Shown: in pieces, positions 9,701-17,224 of the stretch
How positions within the stretch are numbered: position 1 is the first letter of the stretch
How the letters are laid out: every line of letters begins with the position of its first letter
DNA from: Pedobacter psychroterrae
Lineage (GTDB): Bacteria > Bacteroidota > Bacteroidia > Sphingobacteriales > Sphingobacteriaceae
DNA length: 64,000 nt
Direction of reading: 5' to 3'
Assembly (NCBI RefSeq): GCF_004331695.1
Contig: NZ_SJSL01000002.1
Span: 124,001-188,000 of the forward strand
Position numbers and translations under genes: made by a program
The notes under the pieces: generated by a model
What the model was told of the DNA's origin: nothing
The model's database searches: none
The model's input: the letters and a program-made list of their open reading frames with translations, nothing else

Positions 9701-10011
9701 ATTGGAGCTGGGATCCTAAAGAAACCTGGGCGTTCATTTCTGTGATCGTCTATGCCTTTGTTCTTCACGTTAGGCTCATCCCAAAAATGCAAAGCAAATA
9801 CCTCTTCAACCTGTTGTCTTTGATTAGCTTCTCTACCATAATCATGACTTATTTCGGTGTCAACTACTATCTGTCCGGCTTGCATTCTTATGCTCAGGGC
9901 GATCCGGTACCGGTTCCGGACTGGGTATATATTACCGTGGCAGCAGTATTCCTGCTGGCATTAGTTGCATACCTGCGGCATGCCAACAGGAAAAGAAACC
10001 CGATCAAATAA
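6721..10011 (+). CDS. Fused cytochrome c synthase CcsBA (System II) with His-rich loop
   Basis: This 1,096-residue membrane protein fuses ResB/CcsB (N-terminal half, membrane segments near 15-35, 48-65, 76-95 and 435-455, with a large periplasmic domain between) to CcsA (C-terminal half). The CcsA part has the tryptophan-rich haem-handling motif WANESWGRYWSWDPKETW near residue 986 and histidines at the ends of membrane helices (for example in WLMIHVA and SGLHSYA). Such fusions export haem and attach it to CxxCH motifs of apocytochromes c. Between the halves lies a histidine cluster (about residues 500-520, with HEHHAND and HDHSGHDHG) that could bind metal. Codons start at ATG 6721 after a 174-base divergent intergenic region. 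Confidence 0.9.
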   Translation: MIKKLGAILFSTRTTGTMLILFAFAMAMGTFVENDYGTPVAKALIYDCWWFELIMIILVLNFLGNISRYRLYQRKKLPLLVFHLAFVLIFIGGAVTRYISFEGSMSIGEGESSNSIVTDKTFFKVHIGNENNALAYKDLPVTLLSDRVPFYLKPFKRDFEEEYDFYGERVKLKVIGFYPRAQDSLIKDAGGVSTLHLVVLENGKRVNKYITSGSVLLIQNLLVGFNKETEGAINISNASGSLQISSSYEGNYMIMATQERKTVSGNSEANEFHMRSLYTYGSLAFVVPEAPVPARIIHLEGDKKTHENDPDLVQLAITTNKATDTVSFYGGRGFTDFQQQVQVGDLRLSLAYGSKIYETPFSLKLTDFKMEKYPGSESPSSYSSDVMIQDNGKETPYKIYMNHVLDHSGYRFFQSSFYPDEKGTILSVNHDAWGTNITYIGYTLLFLGMFVTLFWRGTHFSKLNEQLKQLSKTTKVTLLCLSFLALGQGAYSEEIDTHGTNGAKEHEHHANDGHDHSGHDHGPALPASESEKANMQQMLAAQAVDARSFAATVQIDPAHAEHFGRLLVQDFDGRIEPINTLALEILRKIHGKERFHSLNANQFLLAISSSPLKWLTVPLIQISAKGGNEALKKLKADENGYTTMINLLTIGGDGSAEFILADDYRKAFAKKPADQGTYDKFVLELNDKLYAMQQLIDGHYLRILPLAGDKNNTWVAMPYDPVSGQLNNPVALYFSSVVAAQSANNWKGVDDKLNHIKQLQLKHGKDVVPSEAKIEWEIRYNSWNLFLKIMIVYSILGTIILALAFIRLFKQNKLLDRFVLVLLILIGTAAALQAMGLGVRWYISGHEPWSNGYEAVLFISWIGVLSGMLLYRNSNAFILAAGCLIAVILMGFAHGGSQMNPQITPLVPVLKSYWLMIHVAIITSSYGFFGLSALLGTVVLILFIIDNDKIAAKVKSSVAELSIVNELSLTVGVFLLTVGTFLGGIWANESWGRYWSWDPKETWAFISVIVYAFVLHVRLIPKMQSKYLFNLLSLISFSTIIMTYFGVNYYLSGLHSYAQGDPVPVPDWVYITVAAVFLLALVAYLRHANRKRNPIK

Positions 10012-10019
10012 ATTTTGCC

Positions 10020-10027
10020 TATTTTTG
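10020..10027 (+). promoter_or_regulatory. Candidate -7 promoter box for the DEAD-box helicase gene
   Basis: TATTTTTG fits TAnnTTTG and is separated from the helicase ATG at 10032 by only CCAA. A transcript from it would be essentially leaderless. No -33 TTG at the usual spacing is visible. Confidence 0.5.
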
Positions 10028-10031
10028 CCAA

Positions 10032-11354
10032 ATGCCCAAAAAATTCGAAGAGTTTAACCTAAACCGACAGATTTTAAACGCTGTAGAAGACGCAGGGTTT
10101 ACCATAGCTACCCCGATACAGGAAAAAGCCATAGCACCGGTATTGTCAGGACAGGATATATTCGGCATCGCCGAAACAGGTACCGGAAAAACCGCTGCCT
10201 ATGTATTGCCAATCCTGATGCAGCTGAAATATGCCCAGCATGATTCTGCGCGTGCGCTCATATTAGCGCCGACAAGGGAGCTGGCCATGCAGATCACCGA
10301 GCACGTAGTACTCTTTTCTAAATACACCGACCTGCGCACTGTAGTCGTGTATGGCGGCCTTGGGCCCAAGACCCAGATCGAACAGCTAAAGAAAGGCGTA
10401 GACATCATCGTAGCTACGCCAGGAAGGTTCCTGGATATCTACTTGGCCGGACACATCAACACCCAGTACCTGAAGTTTCTGGTGCTGGATGAAGCCGATA
10501 AAATGATGGACATGGGCTTTATTGGCTCCATCCACAGAATACTCGAGGTAGTGCCCCGCAAACGTCAAAACTTGCTTTTCTCTGCCACCATGAGTGATCT
10601 GGTACAGAAGATAGCCGGCGATTTCTTAAAGCACCCAACCATAATAGAGGTTGCCCAGCAAGCCACCCCGGCCGCTACCGTGACACAATCACTGTACGAG
10701 GTGCCCAATTTCAAAACCAAGATCAACCTCCTCCAGCATTTGATGAAAGACGATGAAGCCTTCAACAGGCTGATCATCTTTTGCAAAACCAAGGTGGTGG
10801 CCGACAATATATTCAGCTTCATAGAGCGCCGCTTTGGTGCCGATCAGGTGCGTGTGATCCATGCCAACAAAGGCCAGAACACCCGCATCAATTCTATCAA
10901 TGACTTTAAAGAAGGAAATATCAGGGTGCTGGTAGCTACCGATGTAGCCTCCAGAGGTATCGACGTATCTGAAGTAAGCCATGTGATCAACTTCGATGTG
11001 CCCATCATCATCGAAGACTATGTACACAGGATAGGCCGTACAGGGAGGGCCTACGCCAAAGGAGATGCCCTGACCTTCTGCAGTCCGGCTGAAAAATATT
11101 ACATTCAGAAAATACAAAAGTTGATCAGACAGGAAATCCCTGTTGTACCTTTGCCTACTGAAGTTTTTGTGGAAGAAACCCCTTACGAAGAGAAGCAGGC
11201 CATCAACCGTGCCATTGACGATCAGAAACGTAAGGATGATCCCGACTTTAAAGGTGCTTTTCACGAGAAAAAACATGCTGCCGCTATTGCCGCTGCCGCA
11301 CGAAATAAAACGAACAAGCAACCGGCCTGGAAGACCAAGAAATTTAAAAAGTAA
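10032..11354 (+). CDS. DEAD-box ATP-dependent RNA helicase
   Basis: The 440-residue protein has the full motif order of a DEAD-box RNA helicase: Q motif (GFTIATPIQ), motif I AETGTGKT, Ia PTRELA, motif II DEAD, motif III SAT, and motif VI HRIGRTGRA. The C-terminal tail (about 390-440) is rich in Lys and Ala, as in RhlE-like helicases that act in ribosome assembly or RNA decay, sometimes at low temperature. The Bacteroidota usually carry several paralogues, so a specific name is not justified. It starts 20 bases after the CcsBA stop but appears to have its own promoter box. Confidence 0.92.
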   Translation: MPKKFEEFNLNRQILNAVEDAGFTIATPIQEKAIAPVLSGQDIFGIAETGTGKTAAYVLPILMQLKYAQHDSARALILAPTRELAMQITEHVVLFSKYTDLRTVVVYGGLGPKTQIEQLKKGVDIIVATPGRFLDIYLAGHINTQYLKFLVLDEADKMMDMGFIGSIHRILEVVPRKRQNLLFSATMSDLVQKIAGDFLKHPTIIEVAQQATPAATVTQSLYEVPNFKTKINLLQHLMKDDEAFNRLIIFCKTKVVADNIFSFIERRFGADQVRVIHANKGQNTRINSINDFKEGNIRVLVATDVASRGIDVSEVSHVINFDVPIIIEDYVHRIGRTGRAYAKGDALTFCSPAEKYYIQKIQKLIRQEIPVVPLPTEVFVEETPYEEKQAINRAIDDQKRKDDPDFKGAFHEKKHAAAIAAAARNKTNKQPAWKTKKFKK

Positions 11355-11359
11355 CACCC

Positions 11360-11635
11360 TTGAAAGTAAAGCTGACCCCGCTCAATATTGTATCGTCGAT
11401 ATGCCTCGTAGCCAGTGTATTGTTGTTCACCAGTAAACAAGCACCACGCCCACAGCACATCGATATTACACCTATGCTGGCCTGGTTATCCTTGCTTTCG
11501 GCCGTGGTCTTTTTTATATCCGATCTAATATTCAGGAGGTTTATCCTCAGTCTGAAGAAACTTTGGATAGTAGAGGGGGTGTTGGTTACGTTTATCATAG
11601 TTTTAATACTGATCATCACCTCCAGTTTAAAGTAA
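11360..11635 (+). CDS. Small membrane protein of unknown function
   Basis: This 91-residue product has three hydrophobic segments (about 8-24, 40-58 and 67-88) with Lys and Arg between them, suggesting a three-pass inner-membrane protein. The start is TTG at 11360, five bases after the helicase stop; no better in-frame ATG exists upstream. I do not recognise a family. The tight spacing suggests cotranscription with the helicase. It could be spurious, but the membrane-protein composition and clean positional fit favour a real gene. Confidence 0.6.
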   Translation: MKVKLTPLNIVSSICLVASVLLFTSKQAPRPQHIDITPMLAWLSLLSAVVFFISDLIFRRFILSLKKLWIVEGVLVTFIIVLILIITSSLK

Positions 11636-11718
11636 AGGACAATACAGGATAAAGAAAGAAAAAAAACAAAAAAACATAAACACTACCCAGTATAATCATA
11701 TAAAAAGCACTATAATTA

Positions 11719-12054
11719 ATGAAACAAGCAGAGATCAAAATCACAGTAGAATTAGATGACAACAATGTGCCTGAAAACATCCTATGGGAATCTACAGATG
11801 CAAAAACCCAGGAACAAGTACCTGTTAAATCTATGATGCTGGCCCTGTGGGACCACAATTATAAAAACTCTATGCGCATAGATCTCTGGACTAAAGACAT
11901 GCCGGTAGACGAGATGAAGCGGTTCTTTTACGAAACCCTGCAGACCATGGGCGACAGCTTCTTAAAAGCAACAGGAGAGAAGCTGATCGTAGAAGACCTG
12001 CGTGACTACTGCGCGCACTTTGCAGATAAAATGGGCATCAACACTCAAGGATAA
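11719..12054 (+). CDS. gldC: Gliding motility protein GldC
   Basis: The 111-residue soluble protein has the features of GldC: an N-terminal strand segment (EIKITVELDDNNVPENILW), then LALWDH, RIDLWTKDMPVDEMKRFF and a helical C-terminus ending CAHFADKMGI. GldC belongs to the accessory gliding motility genes of Bacteroidota and is found also in non-gliding members. Other gld genes are not adjacent. It is followed after 15 bases by a small membrane protein gene. A start at ATG 11719 gives the conserved N-terminus. Confidence 0.88.
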   Translation: MKQAEIKITVELDDNNVPENILWESTDAKTQEQVPVKSMMLALWDHNYKNSMRIDLWTKDMPVDEMKRFFYETLQTMGDSFLKATGEKLIVEDLRDYCAHFADKMGINTQG

Positions 12055-12069
12055 ATACGCAACGATAAA

Positions 12070-12471
12070 ATGAAAGCACAAGGAATAGCAGGATCTGTAA
12101 TCCTGGCAGCAGGTGGTTTATGCCCACTGATGCACATCCCTATTATGGGCAACTGGAACTATTTTGACATCGACATCCGGCTTACCATCGCGTTTTATAT
12201 CCTAGTGGTAATAGCCTTGGTTGGCTCTTTAGCCAATAAAACCGGATTGATCAGATTTGCCGGATGGGGTGCTATTGTGCTTGCCTTAATCACCCTTGCG
12301 GGCATCTATTTCAAGGCCCACGATTCATTTGGCTTCCTGCATTTCAGGAAACTGGTAAACCTGGCTGCAGGCCTGGTAAAATACAAATGGGGCTGGTTTG
12401 TAATACTGGCGGGTTCATTGTTGCTCATCACCATCAGAAAGCCAAAAGTAATAGCCGTAAACCCGATGTAA
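12070..12471 (+). CDS. Four-pass membrane protein of unknown function
   Basis: The 133-residue protein has hydrophobic segments near 5-22, 36-54, 63-82 and 106-125. I recognise no family motif. It begins 15 bases after gldC and probably shares its transcript. Convergent with the DUF421 gene that follows. Confidence 0.65.
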   Translation: MKAQGIAGSVILAAGGLCPLMHIPIMGNWNYFDIDIRLTIAFYILVVIALVGSLANKTGLIRFAGWGAIVLALITLAGIYFKAHDSFGFLHFRKLVNLAAGLVKYKWGWFVILAGSLLLITIRKPKVIAVNPM

Positions 12472-12527
12472 GTATAGGCATTACGCAAAAAATCTATTAA
12501 GAAAATCAACCTGTAAACAACCGCGGT

Positions 12528-13040
12528 TCAAATACTTTGAATAAATTTGTGCCTTCTTTTGCGCTTATAAACTGATTGCTTTAACTGCTCGTCTCCGGTA
12601 ATGATGCTGATATTGCCGTCTACTTCCATAATGGCCAGTTTTACGTCCTTGTATTTTTCCACCCCGTGCTCCCGCATCGCTTCTTCCAGCTCCCCATTGG
12701 TGATTTCCAATTTACTCAACATGTCGAAATTCAACTTTCCATGCCTGATCAAGATCTCCGGATGCTCCGATATCAGGTCCCTAAACCGCTTACTTTTAAA
12801 CATCAGTTTCTTCAAGGCAAAGTTCAAAGCAAACAACACTGCGGCAGCTACCAAACCTCCTGCTAAACTCGTATTATTGCCCACCATGGCATTTTGAACC
12901 GCATTACTGATCAGCAGGATTAGCACCACATCCGTAGTGTTCAACTGTGAAAGCTCCTTTTTGCCCGTCAGCCTGATCGCCACCAGCATAAACGCATACA
13001 CCGCCAGACTTCTTAATACTATATCAACGTACTCATTCAT
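12528..13040 (-). CDS. DUF421 (YetF family) membrane protein
   Basis: The 170-residue protein has three membrane segments in the first 80 residues, including RLTGKKELSQLNTTDVVLILLIS, then a small cytoplasmic domain containing HPEILIRHGK and the motif EEAMREHGVEKYKDVKLAIMEVDG split by a short helix. This is the YetF/DUF421 architecture; the biochemical role is unknown, although Bacillus members affect spore germination and stress. It is divergent from ccmB with about 100 bases between start codons. Confidence 0.87.
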   Translation of the reverse strand: MNEYVDIVLRSLAVYAFMLVAIRLTGKKELSQLNTTDVVLILLISNAVQNAMVGNNTSLAGGLVAAAVLFALNFALKKLMFKSKRFRDLISEHPEILIRHGKLNFDMLSKLEITNGELEEAMREHGVEKYKDVKLAIMEVDGNISIITGDEQLKQSVYKRKRRHKFIQSI

Positions 13041-13128
13041 GGCCAGTTCTGTTTATCATTGTAATACAATAATATTGATATTTTAAATGATAAATATCCG
13101 CCAGCGGATAAAAATATCTGATTTAAAT

Positions 13129-13136
13129 TATCTTTG
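13129..13136 (+). promoter_or_regulatory. Candidate -7 promoter box for ccmB
   Basis: TATCTTTG fits TAnnTTTG and ends 7 nt before ATG 13144. Because it lies inside the longer possible frame starting at 13087, it supports the shorter ccmB start. Confidence 0.5.
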
Positions 13137-13143
13137 CCGCTAC

Positions 13144-13803
13144 ATGCAGTTATTACATCAGGTAAAATATTTGGTAAAGAAAGAACTTGTGCTCGAATGG
13201 CGCTCCAAATATGCCATCAATGGCGTACTGCTCTACGTAGTGTCCACTGTTTTTGTATGCTTTCTTTCCTTTGTAAGTGTAATCCCAGTCACCTGGAATG
13301 CACTGTTCTGGATCATTATGCTCTTTGCCTCTATCAATGCAGTGTCCAAAGGCTTTCTGCAGGAAAGCAAAGGCCGGCAGCTGTATATTTATACCCTGGC
13401 CAGTCCGCTGGCACTCATCATTTCCAAAACCATCTATAATGTAATGCTAATGATGGTGCTGACCGTCATAGCCTTAGCTTTTTATATGCTTGTTTTCGAC
13501 TACGTCCCTCAGGATCTTGGTTTGTATATCGTCGCCACTATACTGGGTAGTTTAAGCTTTTCCACCATCTTTACCATGGTCTCCGCAATCGCTTCAAAGG
13601 CAGGTAACGGGGGTATGCTGATGGCGATATTGAGTTTTCCTGTGATCATTCCGGTGCTGATTGTACTCATCAAACTCACCAAAAACGCCGTAGATGGACT
13701 GGACAGAAGTGTTAGTCTGGACGAAATAGGCCTCCTGCTCATCATCAACGGACTCGTTGCAGGAGTGACACTTTTACTGTTCCCATATCTCTGGAGAGAT
13801 TAA
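13144..13803 (+). CDS. ccmB: Haem exporter membrane subunit CcmB
   Basis: The 219-residue protein has six hydrophobic segments and begins with the cytoplasmic amphipathic stretch VKYLVKKELVLEWRSKYA, characteristic of CcmB, the membrane subunit that with CcmA forms the ABC transporter driving release of haem-loaded CcmE in cytochrome c maturation System I. An in-frame start 57 bases upstream exists, but a promoter box lies between the two, so 13144 is preferred. No ccmA ATPase gene is adjacent: upstream is a divergent DUF421 gene and downstream a small secreted protein. Confidence 0.86.
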   Translation: MQLLHQVKYLVKKELVLEWRSKYAINGVLLYVVSTVFVCFLSFVSVIPVTWNALFWIIMLFASINAVSKGFLQESKGRQLYIYTLASPLALIISKTIYNVMLMMVLTVIALAFYMLVFDYVPQDLGLYIVATILGSLSFSTIFTMVSAIASKAGNGGMLMAILSFPVIIPVLIVLIKLTKNAVDGLDRSVSLDEIGLLLIINGLVAGVTLLLFPYLWRD

Positions 13804-13904
13804 AATATAGGTCAGAATAATTTCTAAACTTCTGGGGGTAACAAATTCTGCTTTAGTTGATATACTAATAACTAAACAGTTTTAAACCTTTAAAAAACCA
13901 GATC

Positions 13905-14360
13905 ATGAAAAAGTATTTATCTATCATCGCATTAGTATTTGTAAGTTCAGTAACCATGGCACAGAGCAATGAAAAATCAACTGAAGCCAGCAAAACCAAG
14001 CCAGCAGGAATTATAGGCCAGGGTGCATCTCTCTTGGGCGGCGCTTTACCGGGCGGCGCAGTGATCAGCAACAGAATTTCGATGAATGTAACTGTAGGCA
14101 AGCAAACCCAGGGCGCTACTTTTGGCGAAAAAGTCAATGCAGGCCTGCATGCGGCAGAGTCAGCAGTAGCTCAGGGTTCATCAGTGAAACAAGATTCAAC
14201 ATCATTACAAACTTCAACCAAACAAGCATCCGGCAATACAAGTCCATTGTACGATGCACAAGGGCTTGAAGTACAAAATCCTCTTTATAAATCTGAGACA
14301 AAAACAACACGCCCAATAGGCCCTATCAAAGGTGTGATTGTAAAGGGAGGCAAAAATTAG
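13905..14360 (+). CDS. Small secreted protein of unknown function
   Basis: The 151-residue product starts with a classical signal peptide (KK, hydrophobic core, cleavage likely after TMA before QSN). The mature part is low in complexity, rich in Ser, Thr, Gln, Gly and Ala, with a glycine-rich patch (IGQGASLLGGALPGGAV) and a basic C-terminus ending KGGKN. No domain is recognised. It stands alone between ccmB and xth. Probably periplasmic or surface exposed. Confidence 0.65.
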   Translation: MKKYLSIIALVFVSSVTMAQSNEKSTEASKTKPAGIIGQGASLLGGALPGGAVISNRISMNVTVGKQTQGATFGEKVNAGLHAAESAVAQGSSVKQDSTSLQTSTKQASGNTSPLYDAQGLEVQNPLYKSETKTTRPIGPIKGVIVKGGKN

Positions 14361-14425
14361 TTTGCCCTTTAGTTTGGGGCTAAAGGAAAATGGCTACCTT
14401 AACGTCAAAGACGATTTTAGTATAC

Positions 14426-15196
14426 ATGAAAATAGCTACCTACAATGTAAACGGTGTAAATGGCCGGCTTCCCGTTCTCCTTCGCTGGCTTGAAGAAACC
14501 AAACCAGATGTAGCCTGCCTGCAGGAATTAAAAGCCCCGCAGGAGAAATTTCCCCTGCAAGCCATCAATGATGCCGGCTATCATGCTATCTGGCATGGAC
14601 AGAAAAGCTGGAATGGTGTAGCAATCCTGTCCCGCACCGAGATCAAAGAACTGAAGACAGGCTTGCCCGGAGATGATGAAGACTTGCAAAGCCGATATAT
14701 AGAAGCCTTCATCAATGGAATTGTAATAGGCTGCTTGTATCTGCCAAATGGCAATCCCGCACCTGGCCCTAAGTTCGATTATAAACTAGCCTGGTTTGAG
14801 CGCCTTGCACTCCACGCTGCAGGTCTCTTAAAACATGACCTGCCCGTAGTGTTGGTAGGCGATTATAATGTGATGCCAACCGAACTCGATGTATACAAAC
14901 CTGAGCGCTGGGTAGATGATGCGCTTTTCCGCCCTGAAACCCGTGAAGCCTTTCACCACCTAATAGCCCAAGGCTGGACAGATGCCATCCGTAAGCTGTA
15001 TCCAACCGAAAAGATCTATACTTTTTATGACTACTTCCGCAATGCCTATGCCCGAGATGCAGGATTGCGCATTGATCACTTTTTATTAAGCCCCCAACTC
15101 GAAGGGCGACTTGTTAATGCTGCTGTAGACAGACATGTACGGGGCTGGGAAAAATCTAGCGACCATTGTCCTGTGTGGATAGAGCTGGAGGACTAG
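14426..15196 (+). CDS. xth: Exodeoxyribonuclease III (AP endonuclease family)
   Basis: The roughly 256-residue protein carries the exonuclease III/AP endonuclease motifs: KIATYNVNGVNGR at the start, CLQELKAP with the metal-binding Glu, VLVGDYNVMP, DAGLRIDHFLLS and the catalytic SSDHCPV near the end. It repairs abasic sites and trims 3-prime blocked ends. An alternative ATG at 14390 would add 12 residues not typical of the family, so 14426 (protein MKIATYN) is used. Convergent with the thioredoxin-like gene. Confidence 0.92.
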   Translation: MKIATYNVNGVNGRLPVLLRWLEETKPDVACLQELKAPQEKFPLQAINDAGYHAIWHGQKSWNGVAILSRTEIKELKTGLPGDDEDLQSRYIEAFINGIVIGCLYLPNGNPAPGPKFDYKLAWFERLALHAAGLLKHDLPVVLVGDYNVMPTELDVYKPERWVDDALFRPETREAFHHLIAQGWTDAIRKLYPTEKIYTFYDYFRNAYARDAGLRIDHFLLSPQLEGRLVNAAVDRHVRGWEKSSDHCPVWIELED

Positions 15197-15220
15197 GCGG
15201 TCAAGACATTTAATAGCACT

Positions 15221-15250
15221 GCCAATTAATTATTAAAATTGGCTTCTTTA
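15221..15250. terminator. Weak candidate terminator between convergent xth and tlpA-like genes
   Basis: GCCAATT at 15221-15227 pairs with AATTGGC at 15237-15243 across a 9-nt AT-rich loop, followed on the plus strand by TTCTTTATTT. The stem is short and the T run is broken, so this is only a candidate. Confidence 0.4.
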
Positions 15251-15919
15251 TTTGAGAAGCTTATTGATGAATTCTGTTACTTTGGGATTGCCGTAATCAG
15301 CGGCGCCCGAATGCGAGAAAACGATTCTTCCGGTTTTATCGAGGATAACGGTAGTGGGTAGGGAACCTGAAAAATACACATCAGGGATGGCTGAGGCAGG
15401 GATGAATACCGGCATAGTTAGCTTTTTCTTTTTCATGAATGCAAAAGATTTTGCATAATTGCCATCTGCATCTACTAGTAGAAATTGTACGTTTTTGTTG
15501 TCTTTGAACTGATTGTAGAGCTTCTGTATAGCAGGCATTTCGGCGATGCAGGGTGGGCACCAGGTAGCCCAGAAGTTTAAAAAAACTACTTTACCTTTTA
15601 ATTCGGATAGTTTGATTGTATTGTTTGCGCCATCAAGAAATGCTGCATCAGGGATAGCGGCTTGGTTTGAAGAAGTTTTGATTTTGTTAGTAGAACGGGT
15701 ATTGGAGTCTTGGATTTGTGATACATTCTCCGGAATATCTGGCTGAAATAGCCCTACTTTCATCAGGCCCTGCATCGTCCATCCTTTGAAATCAGGGATA
15801 AAGACCATCGCAAGTGCGAAACAGATTAACAATGCTGTGATAAGGTTAGAAAAGCTTAGCAGTTTTTTCTTTGGTGCTTGTTCTGCGGGTTTTGGAGTAT
15901 GTGTGTTTTCAATGGCCAT
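15248..15919 (-). CDS. TlpA/ResA-like membrane-anchored thioredoxin
   Basis: After a short cytoplasmic tail and one membrane segment (LITALLICFALAMVFI), the protein has a periplasmic thioredoxin fold with the redox motif FWATWCPPCIAEMP and a cis-proline region near SLPTTVILD. TlpA/ResA proteins reduce the CxxCH cysteines of apocytochrome c, or other periplasmic disulfides, which suits its place among cytochrome c maturation genes. The open frame extends 16 codons further upstream to 15967, but TTCCTTTG (a one-mismatch -7 box) lies 5 nt before the ATG at 15919, favouring a 223-residue product starting MAIENTH. Confidence 0.82.
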   Translation of the reverse strand: MAIENTHTPKPAEQAPKKKLLSFSNLITALLICFALAMVFIPDFKGWTMQGLMKVGLFQPDIPENVSQIQDSNTRSTNKIKTSSNQAAIPDAAFLDGANNTIKLSELKGKVVFLNFWATWCPPCIAEMPAIQKLYNQFKDNKNVQFLLVDADGNYAKSFAFMKKKKLTMPVFIPASAIPDVYFSGSLPTTVILDKTGRIVFSHSGAADYGNPKVTEFINKLLK

Positions 15920-16057
15920 ATTTACAAAGGAACTATTTTCTTTTTGGATATTGGTTACCAGTCGCATTTGTGATTACCTTTGTCTTTCATTAAATTGCAT
16001 TCGGATTAACCTGGTCAGTCCTGTACAATTACCTTATATTAAAACTGCTTGGATACA

Positions 16058-16738
16058 ATGAAAGAAACCAAAATATCTGATCCCGAACTTGGTGCCGGAA
16101 TTTATACAATTCCGGATGTGGCTTTTATTTTAAGGCTGCCGCAAGCTAAAGTTCGTCGCTGGATGAAAGAGTTTTGGGATGGGAGACTGGGGAAAGATTA
16201 TGAAGTAAAATATTCGCATGGAGAAGGGAGAGAGAAGGTAACCAAGTTTCATACGCTTATTGAGTTTTATGTTTTTTATCAGTTGCGGGAATTGGGCATC
16301 AGTACCAAGCAAATATTTCTGGCACATAGGGATATTTCATCGCAATTGAATACAGCCTATCCTTTTGCTTCTTCTAAAGTGCTTTCTGATGGCAAAAGTA
16401 TTTTGTTTGAACTGAATGACGGCACACTTGTGAATGCTGATGAAAGTAAACAGTCTGTTTTTAAGGAAATTATTGAGTCGTTTTGTAAGAAAATTGAGTT
16501 TTCTTCTACTGATATTGCGCAGTGTTTTTATCCAATGGGGAGGGATAAGCACATTGTTGTCGATCCGCATCATCAATTTGGGCAACCAACCATTGAGAAT
16601 ACCAATATTTTGGCAGAAACGATATTTGATCTTTTCAAGGCAGGCGAGTCTATTGACTTTCTAGCACGATTGTACCAACTGCCTATAAAGGAAATCAAAG
16701 ATGCAATAACGTTTTATACCCCTAAGTCAGCTGCATGA
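16058..16738 (+). CDS. Antitoxin-like protein with N-terminal helix-turn-helix and C-terminal DUF433
   Basis: The 226-residue protein begins with a MerR-type helix-turn-helix (YTIPDVAFILRLPQAKVRRW) and ends with a DUF433 segment (around FGQPTIENTNILAETIFDL and IKEIKDAITFY), the domain of VapB45-type antitoxins. The middle is unclassified. Its stop overlaps the next start in ATGA, implying translational coupling with a PIN-like gene, so the pair is best read as a toxin-antitoxin module whose first member may repress its own promoter. The preferred start is ATG 16058 rather than the TTG nine bases upstream. The region looks more A+T-rich than its neighbours, which could mean later acquisition. 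Confidence 0.75.
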   Translation: MKETKISDPELGAGIYTIPDVAFILRLPQAKVRRWMKEFWDGRLGKDYEVKYSHGEGREKVTKFHTLIEFYVFYQLRELGISTKQIFLAHRDISSQLNTAYPFASSKVLSDGKSILFELNDGTLVNADESKQSVFKEIIESFCKKIEFSSTDIAQCFYPMGRDKHIVVDPHHQFGQPTIENTNILAETIFDLFKAGESIDFLARLYQLPIKEIKDAITFYTPKSAA

Positions 16739-17127
16739 TTAAGGTATTGCTCGACGAGAATTTATCGGAGTATTTTGCCGAAGGTCTAAACCAATTGCAA
16801 TATCCATTGGGCGATGGTATTGAGGTGACTTCAATTGCGAAAGCCTTTCACAAAGGTATTAAGGATGAAGAATGGATACCTAAATGGGGTGATCTGTCAG
16901 GTATTTTCATTACACAGGACATTAGGATAGTGACCACTAAACAGCAGGCCTTATTACTGGAAAAGCATAAGATTGGTGCCTTTTTTCTTAAGTGCCCTAA
17001 AGGATATGGATATTGGCATAAAGTGGAACTAGTTGTAAAGCATTGGCCTGAGATTGTCAGGATTATTAAAAAGAATAAAACCCCTTATTCCTTTTTTATC
17101 ACTCCAAGGAAGATCGAAAGATGGTAG
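16735..17127 (+). CDS. PIN-like (VapC45/DUF5615-type) toxin-like protein
   Basis: The 130-residue protein starts with VLLDENLS (D7, E8) and has FITQDIRI (D62) and a conserved-looking acidic segment IKDEEW (D44, E45, E46). This spacing fits PIN-like nucleases of the VapC45/Mut7-C type, where the acidic residues bind the metal ion that cuts RNA. It overlaps the upstream DUF433 gene by 4 bases. The role as a toxin is inferred from domain type and gene pairing; the RNA target is unknown. Confidence 0.72.
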   Translation: MIKVLLDENLSEYFAEGLNQLQYPLGDGIEVTSIAKAFHKGIKDEEWIPKWGDLSGIFITQDIRIVTTKQQALLLEKHKIGAFFLKCPKGYGYWHKVELVVKHWPEIVRIIKKNKTPYSFFITPRKIERW

Positions 17128-17195
17128 AACGTAGCACTTGAGATCAGCAAAACCCTCATTTACATCTTTATGATGAAAATACAATACCCAGTTAT

Positions 17196-17203
17196 TATAT
17201 TTG
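17196..17203 (+). promoter_or_regulatory. Candidate -7 promoter box for ccmC
   Basis: TATATTTG fits TAnnTTTG and lies 21 nt upstream of ATG 17225. It indicates that ccmC-ccmD are transcribed separately from the toxin-antitoxin pair. Confidence 0.5.
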
Positions 17204-17224
17204 GCGCTGTTTAAATCAATATAG

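Noticed and set aside
10689-11357. A 222-codon minus-strand frame opposite the DEAD-box helicase gene
   Set aside because: Antisense of a strongly conserved helicase; no recognisable domain, no promoter box and no ribosome-binding context.
12521-12530. Palindrome AACCGCGGTT between two convergent genes
   Set aside because: Only 10 bases, no T run and no second copy nearby; could be chance.
14366-14386. Hairpin CCTTTAG/CTAAAGG after the small secreted protein gene
   Set aside because: Perfect 7-bp stem but no T run on the plus strand, so not accepted as a terminator.
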